NCBI GenBank assembly: GCA_021234155.1
Contig: JAJEKV010000034.1
Location: 14,184,671 to 14,248,670 of the forward strand
Direction: 5' to 3'
Origin: Isoetes taiwanensis
Lineage: Eukaryota; Streptophyta; Lycopodiopsida; Isoetales; Isoetaceae
Length of the DNA: 64,000 nt
Positions 34,351 through 47,301 of the stretch are shown here, piece by piece (within the stretch, counting starts at the first letter, position 1; each line of letters opens with the position of its first letter). Made by a program: the position numbers and the translations under genes. Under the pieces are notes generated by a model. It made no database searches and had not been told where the DNA came from. It saw nothing but the letters and a program-made list of their open reading frames with translations.

Positions 34351-35747
34351 TGCATTTGTGAAGGTTAAATTGTGGTTAGGGATTTATACTTTGTGCTTTG
34401 TGGAGTATATTTTATAGATTGGACCTGAATTATAATGGGTGGAATATAGATTGTGGATTTCTTATTTAAATAAGGTAATCATAAATTAACAACATTTTAT
34501 CCAAAATTTTAAGGTCAACAAAGTTTACACATCATATAATTTATGCTACAAGAAGCATATTCAAGTTTCCTTGGTTTAGGAATTGGAAAGAGGGAAAGTC
34601 CCTCTTCAAATCCTCTTCCTCTTTTCAATTGGCCTCTTCTTTGCTTGCAAGTTTCCACTTGATCAAGTGTTCTTTGTATTATGTCCTCCATCTATGAGTT
34701 CAAGGAGGTGAAAGAACTCTTACCTAGTGTACCCAAGATATTTAATCCACACTTAAGGCTTTTTGGTTTTGTCAAAACATAAACAATGTGTCATCAGCTT
34801 GTTTACTTTCTTATTCTTTCTTTGCTATTTTTTCTTCCACGTGACACCACGTGTCAAAACAGGTGATGGAGTCACTAAATAGTATCTCCTCAACAAGACG
34901 TATATGGTTAAGTAGACTATAGACTATACAATCCCGCAATACCTGTGCGTATTTTATATACACATTTGTTGAATTATTTTTTTGCATTTGTTCTGCAAGG
35001 CAACACATGTCGGCAATTAGGCAAGGAATAAACGAATAGAATCTTGTGTAAAATCATTTTACATGTTTAGATAGATAGTGGTAGAAGGAGTCAATACCCT
35101 CATTTCAAAACTTTAAAGCTTGCCAATTGCAATGAGTTGTCATTTGGAGGATGATATCATGTCATCGGTCAAGGTCATTGAATTAGTTTCCAAATTTTGA
35201 TATATTTTGTACTTTCCAAGCACGTGGACGTTAAAATTGAGAAACTTAAAGCCAACGTTGATATCACCTAGTGAGAGCATAATGTGAGGTCACCAAGGGA
35301 TCAAGTCAGTTGTTCCCATTGCCAAATTACAAATTTGGACAACGATTTGAGGTCATGCCAAGAAATTGACTTAAGCATAAATTAAACGAATTGATTGGAT
35401 GCGTGAATAGGTTGTAGTTGAAGATGGAGATGTCCAAAAGCATTCAAAGATAAAAATGCATTCGTTTAAGCATGAAAACTCAACCAAATTCGACATGTTG
35501 ATAAGCATTGCCAAAAGCACTATTGGCCACACTTTGAGATAAGCACTACCCAATAGGAGAATAAGCTAATTTGTTTGTTGACATAAGAACCAACCGATCA
35601 TCCTATGGGACGGTGCCATATGGTATAACGTACAAAATTGTTAGCATCTCATAAGGACATATGGCGGACCTTGAATAAGAGCGTAACCTCTTATTGGCCT
35701 AATGATCTTTGAAATTTGCAAACATTGAAGTGATATCACTAAATAGG
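34351..35747. other. Intergenic, no gene seen
   Basis: AT-rich DNA between the SINE-like copies and the end of the ABC transporter gene. Short open frames only; no repeats shared with the rest of the window were noticed. Confidence 0.5.
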
Positions 35748-35753
35748 TTTATT
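35748..35753 (-). terminator. Candidate polyadenylation signal of the ABC transporter gene
   Basis: AATAAA on the minus strand about 135 bases past the stop codon. It is the first such hexamer I found downstream; plant signals are loose, so this is only a candidate. Confidence 0.35.
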
Positions 35754-35888
35754 CCGTACATGATGAATGCCAATCTGTATAGTATTAATTTTTCAACAAA
35801 ATTTACATTTCACGCAGGTTGTGTCCCACTTCGTGTTGTTTTAGGAGGTTTTTAGGAGGTTTAATGTGTATACTTTGGTAGTTTGGGA

Positions 35889-38800
35889 TCAAGAAAGAGC
35901 TCTTGAATGGGAAACAAGAGAATGATAGACAGAGCCGGTCCTCATGAGTTCTTGGTGGGTTCCTTGCTCAACAATGTTGCCTTCCTCTAGTACAGTAATG
36001 ACATCAGCATTTTGGATAGTTGAGAGCCTGTGTGCAACTATTATAGTGGTTCTGCCCACCATCATGCCATCTAGTGTTTCTTGCACAACTTTTTCGCACT
36101 CAGCATCCAGGGCACTTGTAGCTTCATCCAATAACAATATAGTTGGATTCTTTAATATGGCCCTCGCTAATGCTATCCGTTGCTTCTGGCCACCAGATAG
36201 CTGAAGTCCTCGCTCGCCCGCGAATGTGGAATAGCCATTTGGCAAAGAACTGACCACAAGTAGAATAAAAAAATATATATATAAGTGATGTAGCAAAAGA
36301 CTATTTAATTAACAACAGAATCTTCACATACCAGATAAAATTGTGGGCATTTGCTGCTCGTGCTGCTTCAAAAACCTCTGTTTCTGTTGCATTCTCTTTA
36401 CCATAAGCTATATTATCCCAAATGCTACAGCCAAAGAGTGTTGGCTCTTGGCTCACGAGTGCAATTTGATGTCTCAGAGTTTGAAGATGCAAGGCTTTGA
36501 CATCCTTTCCATCAATCAGCACTCTTCCAGAAACAGGGTCATAAAACCTTTCCACCAGCCCAATAATTGAAGACTTTCCTGAACCACTTTGACCCACCAA
36601 CGCCATACTTTGTGCAGCATCGATTTTTAAGTTGAAGTTTCTAAAAATCATGACATCTGGGCGTGCTGGATAGGCAAAACTGATGTTCTCCAACATAACC
36701 TCACCCTTTATGTTTTCCAATGGCTCTGCTTTACTGTCATTAGCATCTATTTTTGTCTTTTGATCTAGAATCTCAAATACAGACTCTACAGCTGTGGCGC
36801 TCTTGGCCAAATCTGGCGTCAAAGTTCCAGCCTCTGCAAGAACTCGACCAGTGCTAACAAGGACAAATATAGTTTTTAGGACCTCTCCAAATGTGGCCTT
36901 CCCTTGCTTTACTAGTATACTACCATACCAAAAATCCAAACCCCATGATGCATAAAGAATGAATTGAGCAACCCCAAGGCTAAGACCTCCAATATGAGAT
37001 CTCTTCATGGTTCTCTTGGTAGAAGACTCCAATTTTGACTGGAAAAGATTAAGAATTTTGTTTTCAGAAGAAAATGATGTGATGGTTCTGTGATTAGATA
37101 CTGCTTCGCTTGCTACCTTGCTCGCATCCTGTTGTGCTTTTGCAGCCTCTTGTGCAAATCCTCGTAAGGATATGCTTTTTATATAATAACAAGCAATAAT
37201 CAAAGGCTGTATGGCTATTATAATCAAAGCTAATCTCCAACATGTTATAAGGCCTATAGCAAAGCTTACGGTGATAGCACTTGCAGTCTGTAATAGCAAT
37301 GAAACTCGGTCACCAACAAATGCTCGAACCTAACAAATGAATAAGAAAATAAAAGTTAAAACTAATAAAGATACAAAAATATAATAATATAAAAATTATG
37401 CGGGATTAAGTGATGGGACATACCATACTTGCATCAGATCCAAGACGAGAACACACAGCACCACTGTTATTTTCGTCCTTGTCAAACCACCCAACTTCAA
37501 ATTTAAGAATCTGATTTAGCATTCTCTCTCGTACTCTCTTTGTCAAACTTTCACCCATTACTCCAAAACTATAGTGTTGAACAATGTTGACAATAAAGGA
37601 TGCCACTCCCAAGGTAAAGAAACCAAGTGCATGAATCTTAATACTTTCTCTTAATTTATGCAAGTTGGTGTCATAAAAGGTTGAAACCATGTCACCAATA
37701 AGAAAAGCATAAAATGGATGAACAAAACCAAAGCATATTGCTGCAGATACACCAAGAAACCCTTGCTTCCATTCAGGTCCATTCAGTGCCAAGAGTCGCA
37801 GAAATGATGGCTTACGTATCTTTCCAAGATCATCTACAGTTGATTCAGTGCACTCTATATCATTTTGAAAGGTCAAAACATGGTATTTTGGGCTACTGGA
37901 TTTTATCTCAGTTGTAATATGAGTCATCTCTACATCGACTGCCTTTTCATCACTTGTTATCGATCCCTGAGATGCTTGCTGTAGTTGAACATATGTTGCA
38001 TAGTGCCCATTTCCAACCTTTGCCATTAGTTCATCATGACCACCAACTTCAACAACCTTGCCTGAGTGTAGAACTGCTATAGTATCAGCGTTACGTATCG
38101 TGGATAATCTATGTGCAATAATAATAGTTGTACGGCCAACATAAGCTGTTTCAAGGGCTTGTTGAACTAGCTGTTCTGAAAAGCTATCAAGGGCACTTGT
38201 AGCTTCATCCAACAAAAGTATGCATGGATTTCTAATCAAGGCTCTGGCAATTGCAATACGTTGCTTTTCACCTCCTGACATCTGAACCCCATTTTCACCA
38301 ACCTGTGTAAAGAAACACAATCACAATTATAGCATGCCCATGCTGCACTTACAAATTCCACATTTCAGTTACATGCGACTTACTTGCGTATCATATCCTG
38401 CTGGTAGTTTAGTAATGAAACCATGTGCATTTGCTGCCTTGGCAGCGATAATAATTTCATCCATAGTAGCATCTTCTTTTCCATACAGAATGTTCTCTTT
38501 TATTGAGGTGGAGAATAATGCTGGCTCTTGGCTGACCAACCCAATTTGCTTTCTCAACCATCCCAGCTTCAAATTTTTAATGTTAACTCCATCAAGAAGA
38601 ACCTCGCCTTCAAGAGGGTCATAAAACCGTTCTAAAAGAGCAATAACAGTAGACTTCCCACATCCGCTACTACCAACCATTGCAGTCACTTTTCCTGATA
38701 AAGCAATAAAACCAGTTAAGTATCACAAAGGTCTCAACATTATAATACAGAATGGACCCTTGCTCAAAGATACTAGTCTATCCATTAATCATACCTGCTG

Positions 38801-41174
38801 GTATCTTCAAATTAAAATGTTGTAGAATAGCTGCATCACTTCTTGAAGGATATGAGAAACTAACATTTCTAAAATGTATGTTTCCCTCAATCTTTTCAAG
38901 TGATATGCCATTGTCAGTATCAGAATCAATTGGTGGAATGCGTTCAATCACGTGGAATATTCTATATCCAGCCACACAACCTTCAGAAAATACTTTCAAG
39001 TTTGGAGTTGCACTTCCCAAGGCCCTGATTAACAAATCAACGTGCTGATTAGATAACTAGGTGATGCTAGATTTAGATAAACTGAATCTTAAAAAGAAGG
39101 ATAGGCTTGACATACATGCCACCAGAGATGACAGCAAAACCTGTGGCTAAGATTTGTCCTCCATTGGCATGACCATGAATAACAAGAACGCTTCCATACC
39201 ATGCCATAAAAGCCCAAAGTGCAAAGTTAATCCCGCTTGAACCCATAGCTACTCCTTTAACAATCCCTTGCTTCAGCCCAAGTTTGATAGTCGCATCTAA
39301 AGCTTTGGAGTAAGCATGTAGGATTCTCTTCTCAGCCACAAAGGAATATATGGTGCGGATTGATGATATAGCCTGCTCTGAAATAGAACCAGCTTCGGCA
39401 TAAGCCTTCTCTCGACGAATCGCAATATCTGAAAGAGCTTTACTATAAAATGCTCCTGGAAGTATCAGAAGAGGAGTGAAAGGCAACATGATTACTGCCA
39501 ATTTCCATATCTGAGTAAAAGCCACCATGTAGCCACCAACGAAATGTGAAATGTTCTCAATAAAGCTTCCAACCTGGAAATTTGGAATGAGAAACAAGTA
39601 AGTATACAAGAAGCAATGAGATGTAGAAGATATATAAATGGCAATGTTGTTAGAACCTTTTCACTAATCGCATCCTGAACAAGCAGAGTGTCAATAGAGA
39701 CATTGCTAACAACTTCAGATGATGAGATTTCGCTATCAAAATATCCAATATTTTGTCTTAAAATTGCTCGCAGATATTCCATGCGAATCTTTGCAGCCTG
39801 CCTTTCACCGGCACGCATCCAGCAGCTTACTTCTGTTAACAAAATCCATAAATCAACCACACAAACTAAGACTCGTAGGATCTTTGAAAAATACAAATGT
39901 GCACTTATAACAGGTCAAGTGGTGGTACTGCTCATTTTTTAAGCCTAAGAACTAGCAAATGAACATTTGGTGGCTGCATATCTCTGGCACAGTAATAAAC
40001 AGGAAAAGACCCATCGTCATCATCTTGTTCATAACGTAGTCAATCTTCCTTGGACAAATAAATAAATAAATATATATAACAAAGCCTAAATCCCGCAAGG
40101 CCAAGAAGGGTTTTAAGACCCAAACTGGTATGCATGAACCAACTTAAGGAAGAGTAGTACTAACCAAAATATGACGCCACCAAAGCAACGATTGAAGTAT
40201 ATACCAAATATGTTGCGTCCTGTTCATTAATCGACCAGAAAAAAGAATTATTCACTAAGAAACATGGTGTCTGTAGTCTCTAGCCAGAAAACACAAGTTC
40301 TGAATAACTGCTTAGAAAAGAGGAAATGAAATCCCAGGTATTGTTTCCCCCCTCGTTCTTTAGCTATTTCATGCAGTTCAAGCCCGAGCGACGGATCAAA
40401 TCGGAGTAAATGCAACCTCCAAAGGCATGTTGATGCTTTTGCCTTAAAAGAAAACAGATCCAACGCCCCCAAAGGGCTCTTACTATCAAGATTTACAATC
40501 AGCAAGGATTCTTCTGCTTAGTTTTTTAAGCACTGAAACTTCGAATAAAGAAGCAAGAGTAGGTCTTATTTTCAAAGAAAGAAGCAAATGCATGTATGAC
40601 AAAACGGGTAATCTTGATAGAAGTACCTCAACATGGATAACGCAGACCAAATGTATCGGTTTTTAAGAATGCTTGGAAGCAAGCTGGACCAAATACCATG
40701 ACAAAACCCTGAGCAGAGCTGTGGCTTTAAATTTAATCGCTATTGAACGGATTAAAAAGCTGGAGAGGAAGAACCGTATGCTATACAAAGTAAAGGAACA
40801 TTAAAAAAAGGTAAAGCAAAGCGCACCTCCGACACCTTGCTGGCAAGAAGAGAAATGTTATTCTGTTGGCTTCCAAAACTATTGATGAGCCGGCTTTGCA
40901 CCACAAGTATGGTGGGAAATATCATACCGCTTACTAATGCAGCCAGTGTACCAACGAACATCAATACCATATCATACTTGTCAGCATAATCAAACAACCT
41001 CCAGTATGGCAGAGAATTTGATTGCTTGATCGCCGGATTCAAGCATCCGGGTTCTTTACATTCTAGCATCTTATGTTTGGTCTCTTGATTTCCTCCAGAA
41101 GCAGGATCGGGATGAATTTGTTTCTGAGTCGCAAACAGATCAGAGGTCTCTTGGAATTTATTCATTCCTGTCAT
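35889..41174 (-). CDS. ABCB/MDR-type full ABC transporter, nine exons, 1,271 codons
   Basis: An ATP-driven membrane exporter of the plant ABCB subfamily; substrates of this clade vary (auxin, alkaloids, lipids) and cannot be told from sequence. Exons, all with GT...AG borders: 41174-40827, 40219-40165, 39832-39657, 39573-39116, 39024-38795, 38694-38384, 38302-37424, 37329-36332, 36249-35889. They sum to 3,816 bases, exactly in frame. Layout is TMD1-NBD1-TMD2-NBD2; the first membrane segment is about residues 68-92. NBD1: Walker [10 protein letters not shown] (430-438), Q-loop VSQEP, signature MSGGEKQ (534-540), Walker [14 protein letters not shown] (553-565), AHRLST. NBD2: Walker [10 protein letters not shown] (1065-1073), signature LSGGQ (1169-1173), Walker [20 protein letters not shown]. 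The length suits the family (about 1,250-1,300). It is closest in wording to the ABCB15 group (inference). No break was found. The start at 41174 could instead be Met4. Confidence 0.93.
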
Positions 41175-43018
41175 ATAAAATGGGAACGGCTTTCAAATCA
41201 GAAATTGTAGAACCAGAAATGTTTATCTTTTCTGGGTTCCAAAAGAACGCACAATCCTTTAGCATCCAATTGTTGCCGCAGTCACAAAGGTCCATAAGCC
41301 ATTAAAAAAATAGAGGAGAAAACCCGCGCCATAGCTCAAGGTTTCTTGCATTATTGCAAGGAATTCGAGCCCAATAAAATATGATTGAGGTGAATCTTTG
41401 CCAGGTATATTGGAAATAAAAGCATAGCATCATCCAGCTTTTTTAACCGGCTCAAAATTAAAGCAGCGAACTAGATTCCGGGCCACACAGAGCTATTCTC
41501 AAAAATGTGGGTTCGAAAACTCAGAACAGTGAAATGCAACTGGAACAACTGCATGAGGAAAAGCAGCAATCATGCCAGAAACAATGCCGGATCTGAAAAG
41601 AAGATATTATGAAAGAAAGAAAAAGAAAAGGAAAAAGGAAAGGATTAGAAGAAGAACACAGTTATGGCGGAGAAGGAGGGTCTTTGAGGTATCAGAAGGG
41701 ACCCGTGAGCCCATGAATTGAAGGTTTGATCGGCAGAGAAAGCAGAAACATGGGTATTTAATAGGAGGGAATTTTGGTTCCTTTCCTTTTTTACCTGCTT
41801 TTGTGAAGTGGCAGAACAATGAAGCAACAACAAAGCCAAGTACGGGTGGCTGCCCTCCAACCAAATAAAAATTAAGTAACTGGAATAGATTAAATAATAG
41901 CCTAATAAAAAAACAATATTTATTTATTTTTTCAGGTGGTGAAATAAAACGTAAAGGTGCTTTTCAAAATATGTAATAGCTTCTAGCCACGTTTCACACT
42001 AATACCCACTTTAGACGTTTGCTTCAATCCCTCAAGAATATTCACCCCCCAACATATCCATCTCCCCTAGTGCTTCTCCTTGTTCCTCCTCCTCAGTGCT
42101 TCCGTGTAGCTCGTAACTGCCCCTCGCTGTCTGCCTTCTCATTGCTTCCGTCTCTGTTTTGCCTCTGCCCTCGCCTCCTGCATCTGTTCCTTGCGTCTCT
42201 TCCTTCCCTTCTGTCATGTTTTCTACGCTCATCAGCACATCTGGCCACAACACCACTCCTATGCCTTTCTCTCCTCTCTCTAAACACTATTTAGTTTGCT
42301 TCTCCCTCCTAACACTACTTAGTCTGCTCTTCCTATACCACTCATGTCATTGTTCCTCTTGACGCACTTCCAGTCTGTGCACTACTTCTTATGTACCACG
42401 TTTTCTTTTATTGCATCCCTGTACTGCTACATTGAATTCTTTTGATTCTGTTGTTTCTGTTGTTTTCCCAGGAATTATGCATTCTCCTCAACAATCTAAG
42501 CTCCCCTATAATAAAGAATGCTTCCCTTTTGTACTTATCAACAGAACAATTTGATTCACTCAAATATCTTCCACTGGGTATCAACTATATAGATAGTTAG
42601 ATAGATCACCATGATGTAATGAACATAGACTTCCCTTTGTAGAAGAGAATGTTCACGTATATCCCTTTCTATGGGGTTGACATATGGCTAACAAATTATA
42701 TAAATTGTTTGTGCATCGGGTACTCCGTTTATATGCATTAATTCAGATGTTGGACATCGTACAATATTTTCACTATACATATGTACATTTGTATGGTGGC
42801 GCGAGTTTTGAGACACATGTGAATTATTCCAACATATGTTTAGCACTTGTCCATATTGAAAGCTCCAACTAACATCCGGCGGTACATAAAGTGAAAACTC
42901 TTTACACATTTAATACCTTTGACACTCCACGTTTTCATGTTTGTTATGACTACTTTAGTCACCTTCATGAGCTGGACCACTTGTTTATATCTAATGATAT
43001 GGCCATTCTTCCTAATAT
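41175..43018. other. Upstream region of the ABC transporter gene and gene-free DNA
   Basis: Presumed promoter and 5' untranslated region of the minus-strand transporter; no TATA box could be assigned with confidence. A C/T-rich tract (plus strand) spans about 42020-42370, giving skewed open frames that I do not regard as genes. Confidence 0.4.
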
Positions 43019-43080
43019 ATTTCTTCCTCTTCCTCTTCCTCTTCCTCTTCCTCTTCCTCTTCCTCTTCCTCTTCCTCTTT
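43019..43080. repeat. (CTTCCT)n microsatellite
   Basis: About ten hexamer units on the plus strand, uninterrupted. Translation in any frame gives a simple Leu-Pro or Phe-Leu repeat, which explains the open frames across it. Confidence 0.95.
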
Positions 43081-43512
43081 ATTGTGGGGGATGCTTCGTG
43101 ATTAATATTATGGTTCTAATGGCAATATTTCTCTGCAAGAATGGTTTACATTGATAAGTAGCTATAATACCTTAACAACTTGGCCCTCAAGTTTTATAGC
43201 TGAGATTTCAGAGATCAAATCTTAGCCATTGGTTGCAATGGTGTTACCCACAAGTAACACATCTAACACATTGAGGGCATATAAGCATCTAGCTTGTTAT
43301 GCCAAATGGCCGTAAACACCTAGTTTGTTATAAAAACCACCATAAAAGCACCAGAAACCACCATAAAACTCTCGTGCCCAGTTCGTTAAAGTGGATAAAA
43401 CCTAAAACTGGGGTGTTATGCCCTACTATAACAATCTTGGGGCTCCAGTCCTCGGTTGTTATAATTTGGCATTTTCCAAAACTTAGTACAAGTTTCCCGA
43501 CTTGCATTAGAT

Positions 43513-43729
43513 AGAGAATCTTGGACAATGGGCGGAAGCCCGATCCAGCAATATCACGTGGGTGAAGAAGGGCAATGCAGCTTGTAAAGCTTTTTCGTCG
43601 AATGTGCGATTATGACAGGACTCGAAGACGCAATCCCCAGCTAACTCCGTGCCAGCAGCCACGGTAAGACGGAGGGGGCGAGTGTTATTCGAAATGACTA
43701 GGCGTAAAGGGCATGTAGGTGGTGAATCG
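43513..43729 (+). rRNA. rrn18: Fragment of mitochondrial small-subunit rRNA gene (nuclear insertion)
   Basis: About 217 bases match the mid-5' part of plant mitochondrial 18S (bacterial-type 16S) rRNA. Landmarks in order: AATCTTGGACAATGGGCGG, AGCCCGATCCAGCAATATC, GTGAAGAAGGGCAATGC, TTTCGTCGAATGTGCG, CATGACAGGACTCGA-like text, the 530 loop GTGCCAGCAGCCACGGTAA (43649-43667), and GGCGTAAAGGGCATGTAGG. The TTTCGTCGA and ACAGGACTCGA words are characteristic of the plant mitochondrial version and unlike typical free-living bacteria. Several substitutions (for example A for G in the 530 loop) and a short deletion near 43630 show it has decayed. It is a fragment only, so it is a NUMT and not a working rRNA gene. 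Its right edge abuts LINE sequence. Confidence 0.9.
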
Positions 43730-44645
43730 CGCCATCGTGGAGTTTTGCACCAGTGATGAGGCATCCACCTTAATATGAAAGAAGATCTTTTTATCTGACA
43801 CAATACCCCGATTTTCATCTTCAAAGTAGACCAAGATATCCATCTATCATTGTTCCAGAGATCTTTAATAAATTTTAAACCATTGGATTTCCACTTTTTG
43901 TAAATTTGAGGGTGCTTAAGAGCAAGAGCATAGTTTGGATGTTCACTATCTCGAAATGAGTTAGATTCACAGTTGAGAAAGCAAAAGCTGGATAACATTG
44001 TTCCAAGCTTTTAGCATGTTTCTCATTAAGAAAGACATATTAGGAGCAGGATTGAGCTCACAAAAGCAGAGTTTGGGAGCTCATGAGAGATTGAAGGATG
44101 ACCAACTGAACTGCTTCTAGATAACCAGTAATTAATGAAAAGAGAAGCAGCACTAGAAGAATCTCTCAAGGCTTTCCAAATGAACTTCCCTGCCAAAGCT
44201 TGAGCTTGCTTGAGTAAGTTCTTACAGTTTAAGCCTCCATCTATTTTTTTCGGAGCAATAATATTCCTATTAACCATGTTATTACCATTCCAAATGAACT
44301 TTCTTATTATTTCCTCACTTTGCTTATAGACAATGGCAGGAGCAACCAAAGCAGAAGAGAAATATATATATATATATATGGGAACTAGGAAGAACCAAAT
44401 TGGCAATAATGGTTCTACCAGCCATAGATAGATTATTTTTGTAGATATGCAATTTAGCTCTGATTTTTTCCACAATTGGATCCTAAAGACCAGTTAGATT
44501 GGCATTTAGGGATAAAGGCATACCTAAAAGCTTAGAGGCTTAGGAAGTGTTGATGACATTAATCCCTATAATCTGGTTATCAGAAATATCTCCTATAATA
44601 GTGCATTTTTCTAGATTCAAAGAAATACCCCAGGCAGCACTACAC

Positions 44646-45599
44646 TTAATTGTTCTTGAGAAAAGAGAGAGTGTCATCGGCATATTGGAGGATGCTAAGA
44701 AAGTTTTCAATACCAGGAATTTTGAGACCAGTAATACTACCATTGTTCTGATGGTGCATAACAGCTTTAGTCAATAGCTCAGTAACCACAATGAAAAGAT
44801 AGAGAGCAAAGGGGCAGCCTTGTCTCGCATCTTTAGCAACGGAAAAAAAAGGACCAGGAGAGCCATTAATGAGGATGGCAGAGTTGGCCCTTTGATTTAA
44901 TCCCATGGTTTGCAAATGATCCTTAATTCTCAAGGCAATAATTTTAGCACAAACCTTGTAGGTGGAATTTGTTAAAGAAATCGGTCTCCAATCAGAAAAA
45001 GTAGTAGGTTTATTTATCTTAGGAACCAGAGAAATAAAACCACTAGCAATAGATGGATGAAGATGATCTGAAGTTCAGAAACCTTTAATGAAAGCCATAA
45101 AATCCTGCTTCATAACATTCCAAAAGTGCAAGTAAAATTCAGAAGGAAAGCCATCCAGGCCAGGAGATTTGCCATGCTTTAGACTTTTGAGCACATAATA
45201 TATTTCCTCAATTGTTGGAGTATTGATCAGAGTAATATCCATTTTTGGCTGGTCATTGGAAATTTTTAAGTCAATGAGCTTTTTGAAATTATCAGCAGCA
45301 AACAGATTAGAATAATTTGAGGAGAAGAAGCTAGAGATCTCATCTGGCTTGTTAAGAGTATTACCTAAATTGTCTTTGACTTCGGTTATAGAGTTTTTGA
45401 GTTGTTTGAATTTTGCAACCCTGAAGAAGAAATTTGTACAACCCAAGTCCATATCATTGGTAAATTTAATTTTGCATCTGATAGCAGCACCTTTTGCCTC
45501 AATCTCTTCAATGAGCTTAATTTGCCTTTCAATATCTTCCTCTTTAAGATGAAGAATAGGGTCTAGAGGATGATTCTGCAAGGCCATTCTAGTGTTCAA
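44646..45599 (-). pseudogene. L1-type reverse transcriptase remnant
   Basis: Two open stretches (45599-45075 and 44933-44646) in different frames cover most of the reverse transcriptase domain. The first has the N-terminal finger region (LKHGKSPGLDGFPSEFY). The second has ARQGCPFALYLFIVV and the catalytic QYADDTLSFLK, with both Asp residues kept. About 140 bases between them contain a stop and a shift. The upstream endonuclease keeps GDFNN and SDHQPQ. Confidence 0.85.
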
Positions 45600-46578
45600 T
45601 TGCTTTGTGAAGTTGATTGAACCAAGCCTTTATCCAAGCTTTGGAATTTTTTATATTAAAGACCCTTCATCGAGTTATGGTCATTAACCCAAGGCAAATT
45701 AGAGTAAAAGACTCTGAATTGATCACAGAAGACTACAGAGTTAAGAATATTGGTATTGAATTTGTAGGGAATATTACCAGCTCGAGGGATAGAAGTATGA
45801 TGATTGGTGCATAGAAATTGAGGTTGATGGTCAGAAATAGAAATGGATTCATCACTGACCACATAGGCATTATCCCAGATATTTGTATCAGATGCATTGA
45901 GATAAAATCTATCTAGAGCACAATATACTCTAGACTCCCCTATTCTTTTATTAGACCAGAAATATTTAGCAGTGGAAGAAGGATAAGAATAAAGGAATTA
46001 TCATCGATCAGATTTTGCCAGTTTATTTTCTCATGTTTGTCATGTTGATCTTTTTTCCCAACTTTTGATCCCAATTTGGGATGTTATTGAAATCCCCAGC
46101 AATGATCCAATCATTGATGTTTTGATTCTTGATCCAGCTGTTTAAGTCTAGCCAAAGAGCCTCCCTATCTTTAATATTAGTAGAAGCACAGATATTAATA
46201 ATACCAAATGTCTTATCATGCAATTTAAAAATAGTAACCTGCCACGTCCTATTGGGGCTGTTGTAGAAGTCCAGATTTTAAATATTTTTCCAAATCATAC
46301 AGATACCACCCGCGGTTCCACATGCTCCAATCCAAATAGAAGAACTACTAGGTTAGCACATTCAAGTTTTTGTAACTTAAGTTCTTGCAAAAGGATAATG
46401 TCAGCATTATAAGTTTTTAATTGGGAAATCACTCTCCTTCTTTTCAAGGCATCTTCTCTAAGGTTCCAAGAAATAATCTATATTGAAAGGAAAATGTACA
46501 AGGAAGGAGGGTAGATAGGTTAAATACCTTTGGTTTTCTTTCCTCTCTTTTCTTTTTTTATTTTTACTTCGAGTGTTA

Positions 46579-47301
46579 CTAGTAGGAGCATTTTTGGGGC
46601 AGAAATAACAGTTTTCTGTTTCCCTTGGAATTCTTGGAGGAGATGTTGGAGTTGATGTTTTCAGCTAGATTATAACTATTTAAATAATATTCATGATCCC
46701 AATTATTTTTTCCTCTTTGACTACTATTTTCTTTGTTGCTCTCAATATCAGAATCACTCTCATTTTTAGATAAAATGCCATCAGGGATAAACTCAAAGAG
46801 TTTATTAACTGGGAGTTTAGAATCCAAATCAACATCTGCAATGATATTAGAATTAGAACTTTTATTATTTATTATAAGATTGAAGACTTGCCTGATAAAT
46901 AGCCCCTCAGCTTTCCTTGGAGTGCTCACATTTGTTGTATCCTCTGGGGTTTCTGGTACATATTCCATATCAGTTGTTTGCTGAATATTTCTTTCATGAT
47001 CTGTTTCAACCTTTTTTTCCTTGTCAGTGCCAACTGGATCTACCATATAGTCCACTTCTTGTTCCAATATCTCTGCGCTAATTTCCTTTTGCTTATAAAA
47101 CTCAATGAATGTCAACTGCTGAGCAATTTCCTTGGAAATGGAAGGATAGTTATGAGAAAGGTTATCAGAGGAATCAGGAGATGATAAATCAATTAGGTCT
47201 ATGAAACTAGGGGTGATAGTTTTTTTAGTTTTAGGACGGGAGAAAGAAATAGATAGGTTAATCAGGGAAGATAATGGTTGAGCTTCATTTTCTGAATGCA
47301 T
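46579..47301 (-). pseudogene. C-terminal part of the L1-type ORF1
   Basis: An open stretch of 240 codons rich in Ser, Asn, Asp and Glu (for example SDIESNKENSSQRGKN), with low complexity and no fold I recognise. It lies between the zinc-knuckle part of ORF1 and the endonuclease, where plant L1 elements carry a poorly conserved, disordered linker. Assigned by position more than by sequence. Confidence 0.55.

Noticed and set aside
42019-42294. Pro/Leu/Ser-rich open frame upstream of the ABC transporter
   Set aside because: It is explained by a C/T-rich tract; the frames on the opposite strand are equally open.
42891-43154. Open frame with a Leu-Pro repeat
   Set aside because: It is a translation of the (CTTCCT)n microsatellite.
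43513-43729. Bacterial contamination as the source of the rRNA fragment
   Set aside because: The variable words match the plant mitochondrial version, the fragment is short and mutated, and it is flanked by plant-type repeats on both sides.
43507-43998. 163-codon minus-strand open frame
   Set aside because: Half of it is the complement of the mitochondrial rRNA fragment and half is LINE C-terminal sequence; the fusion is accidental.
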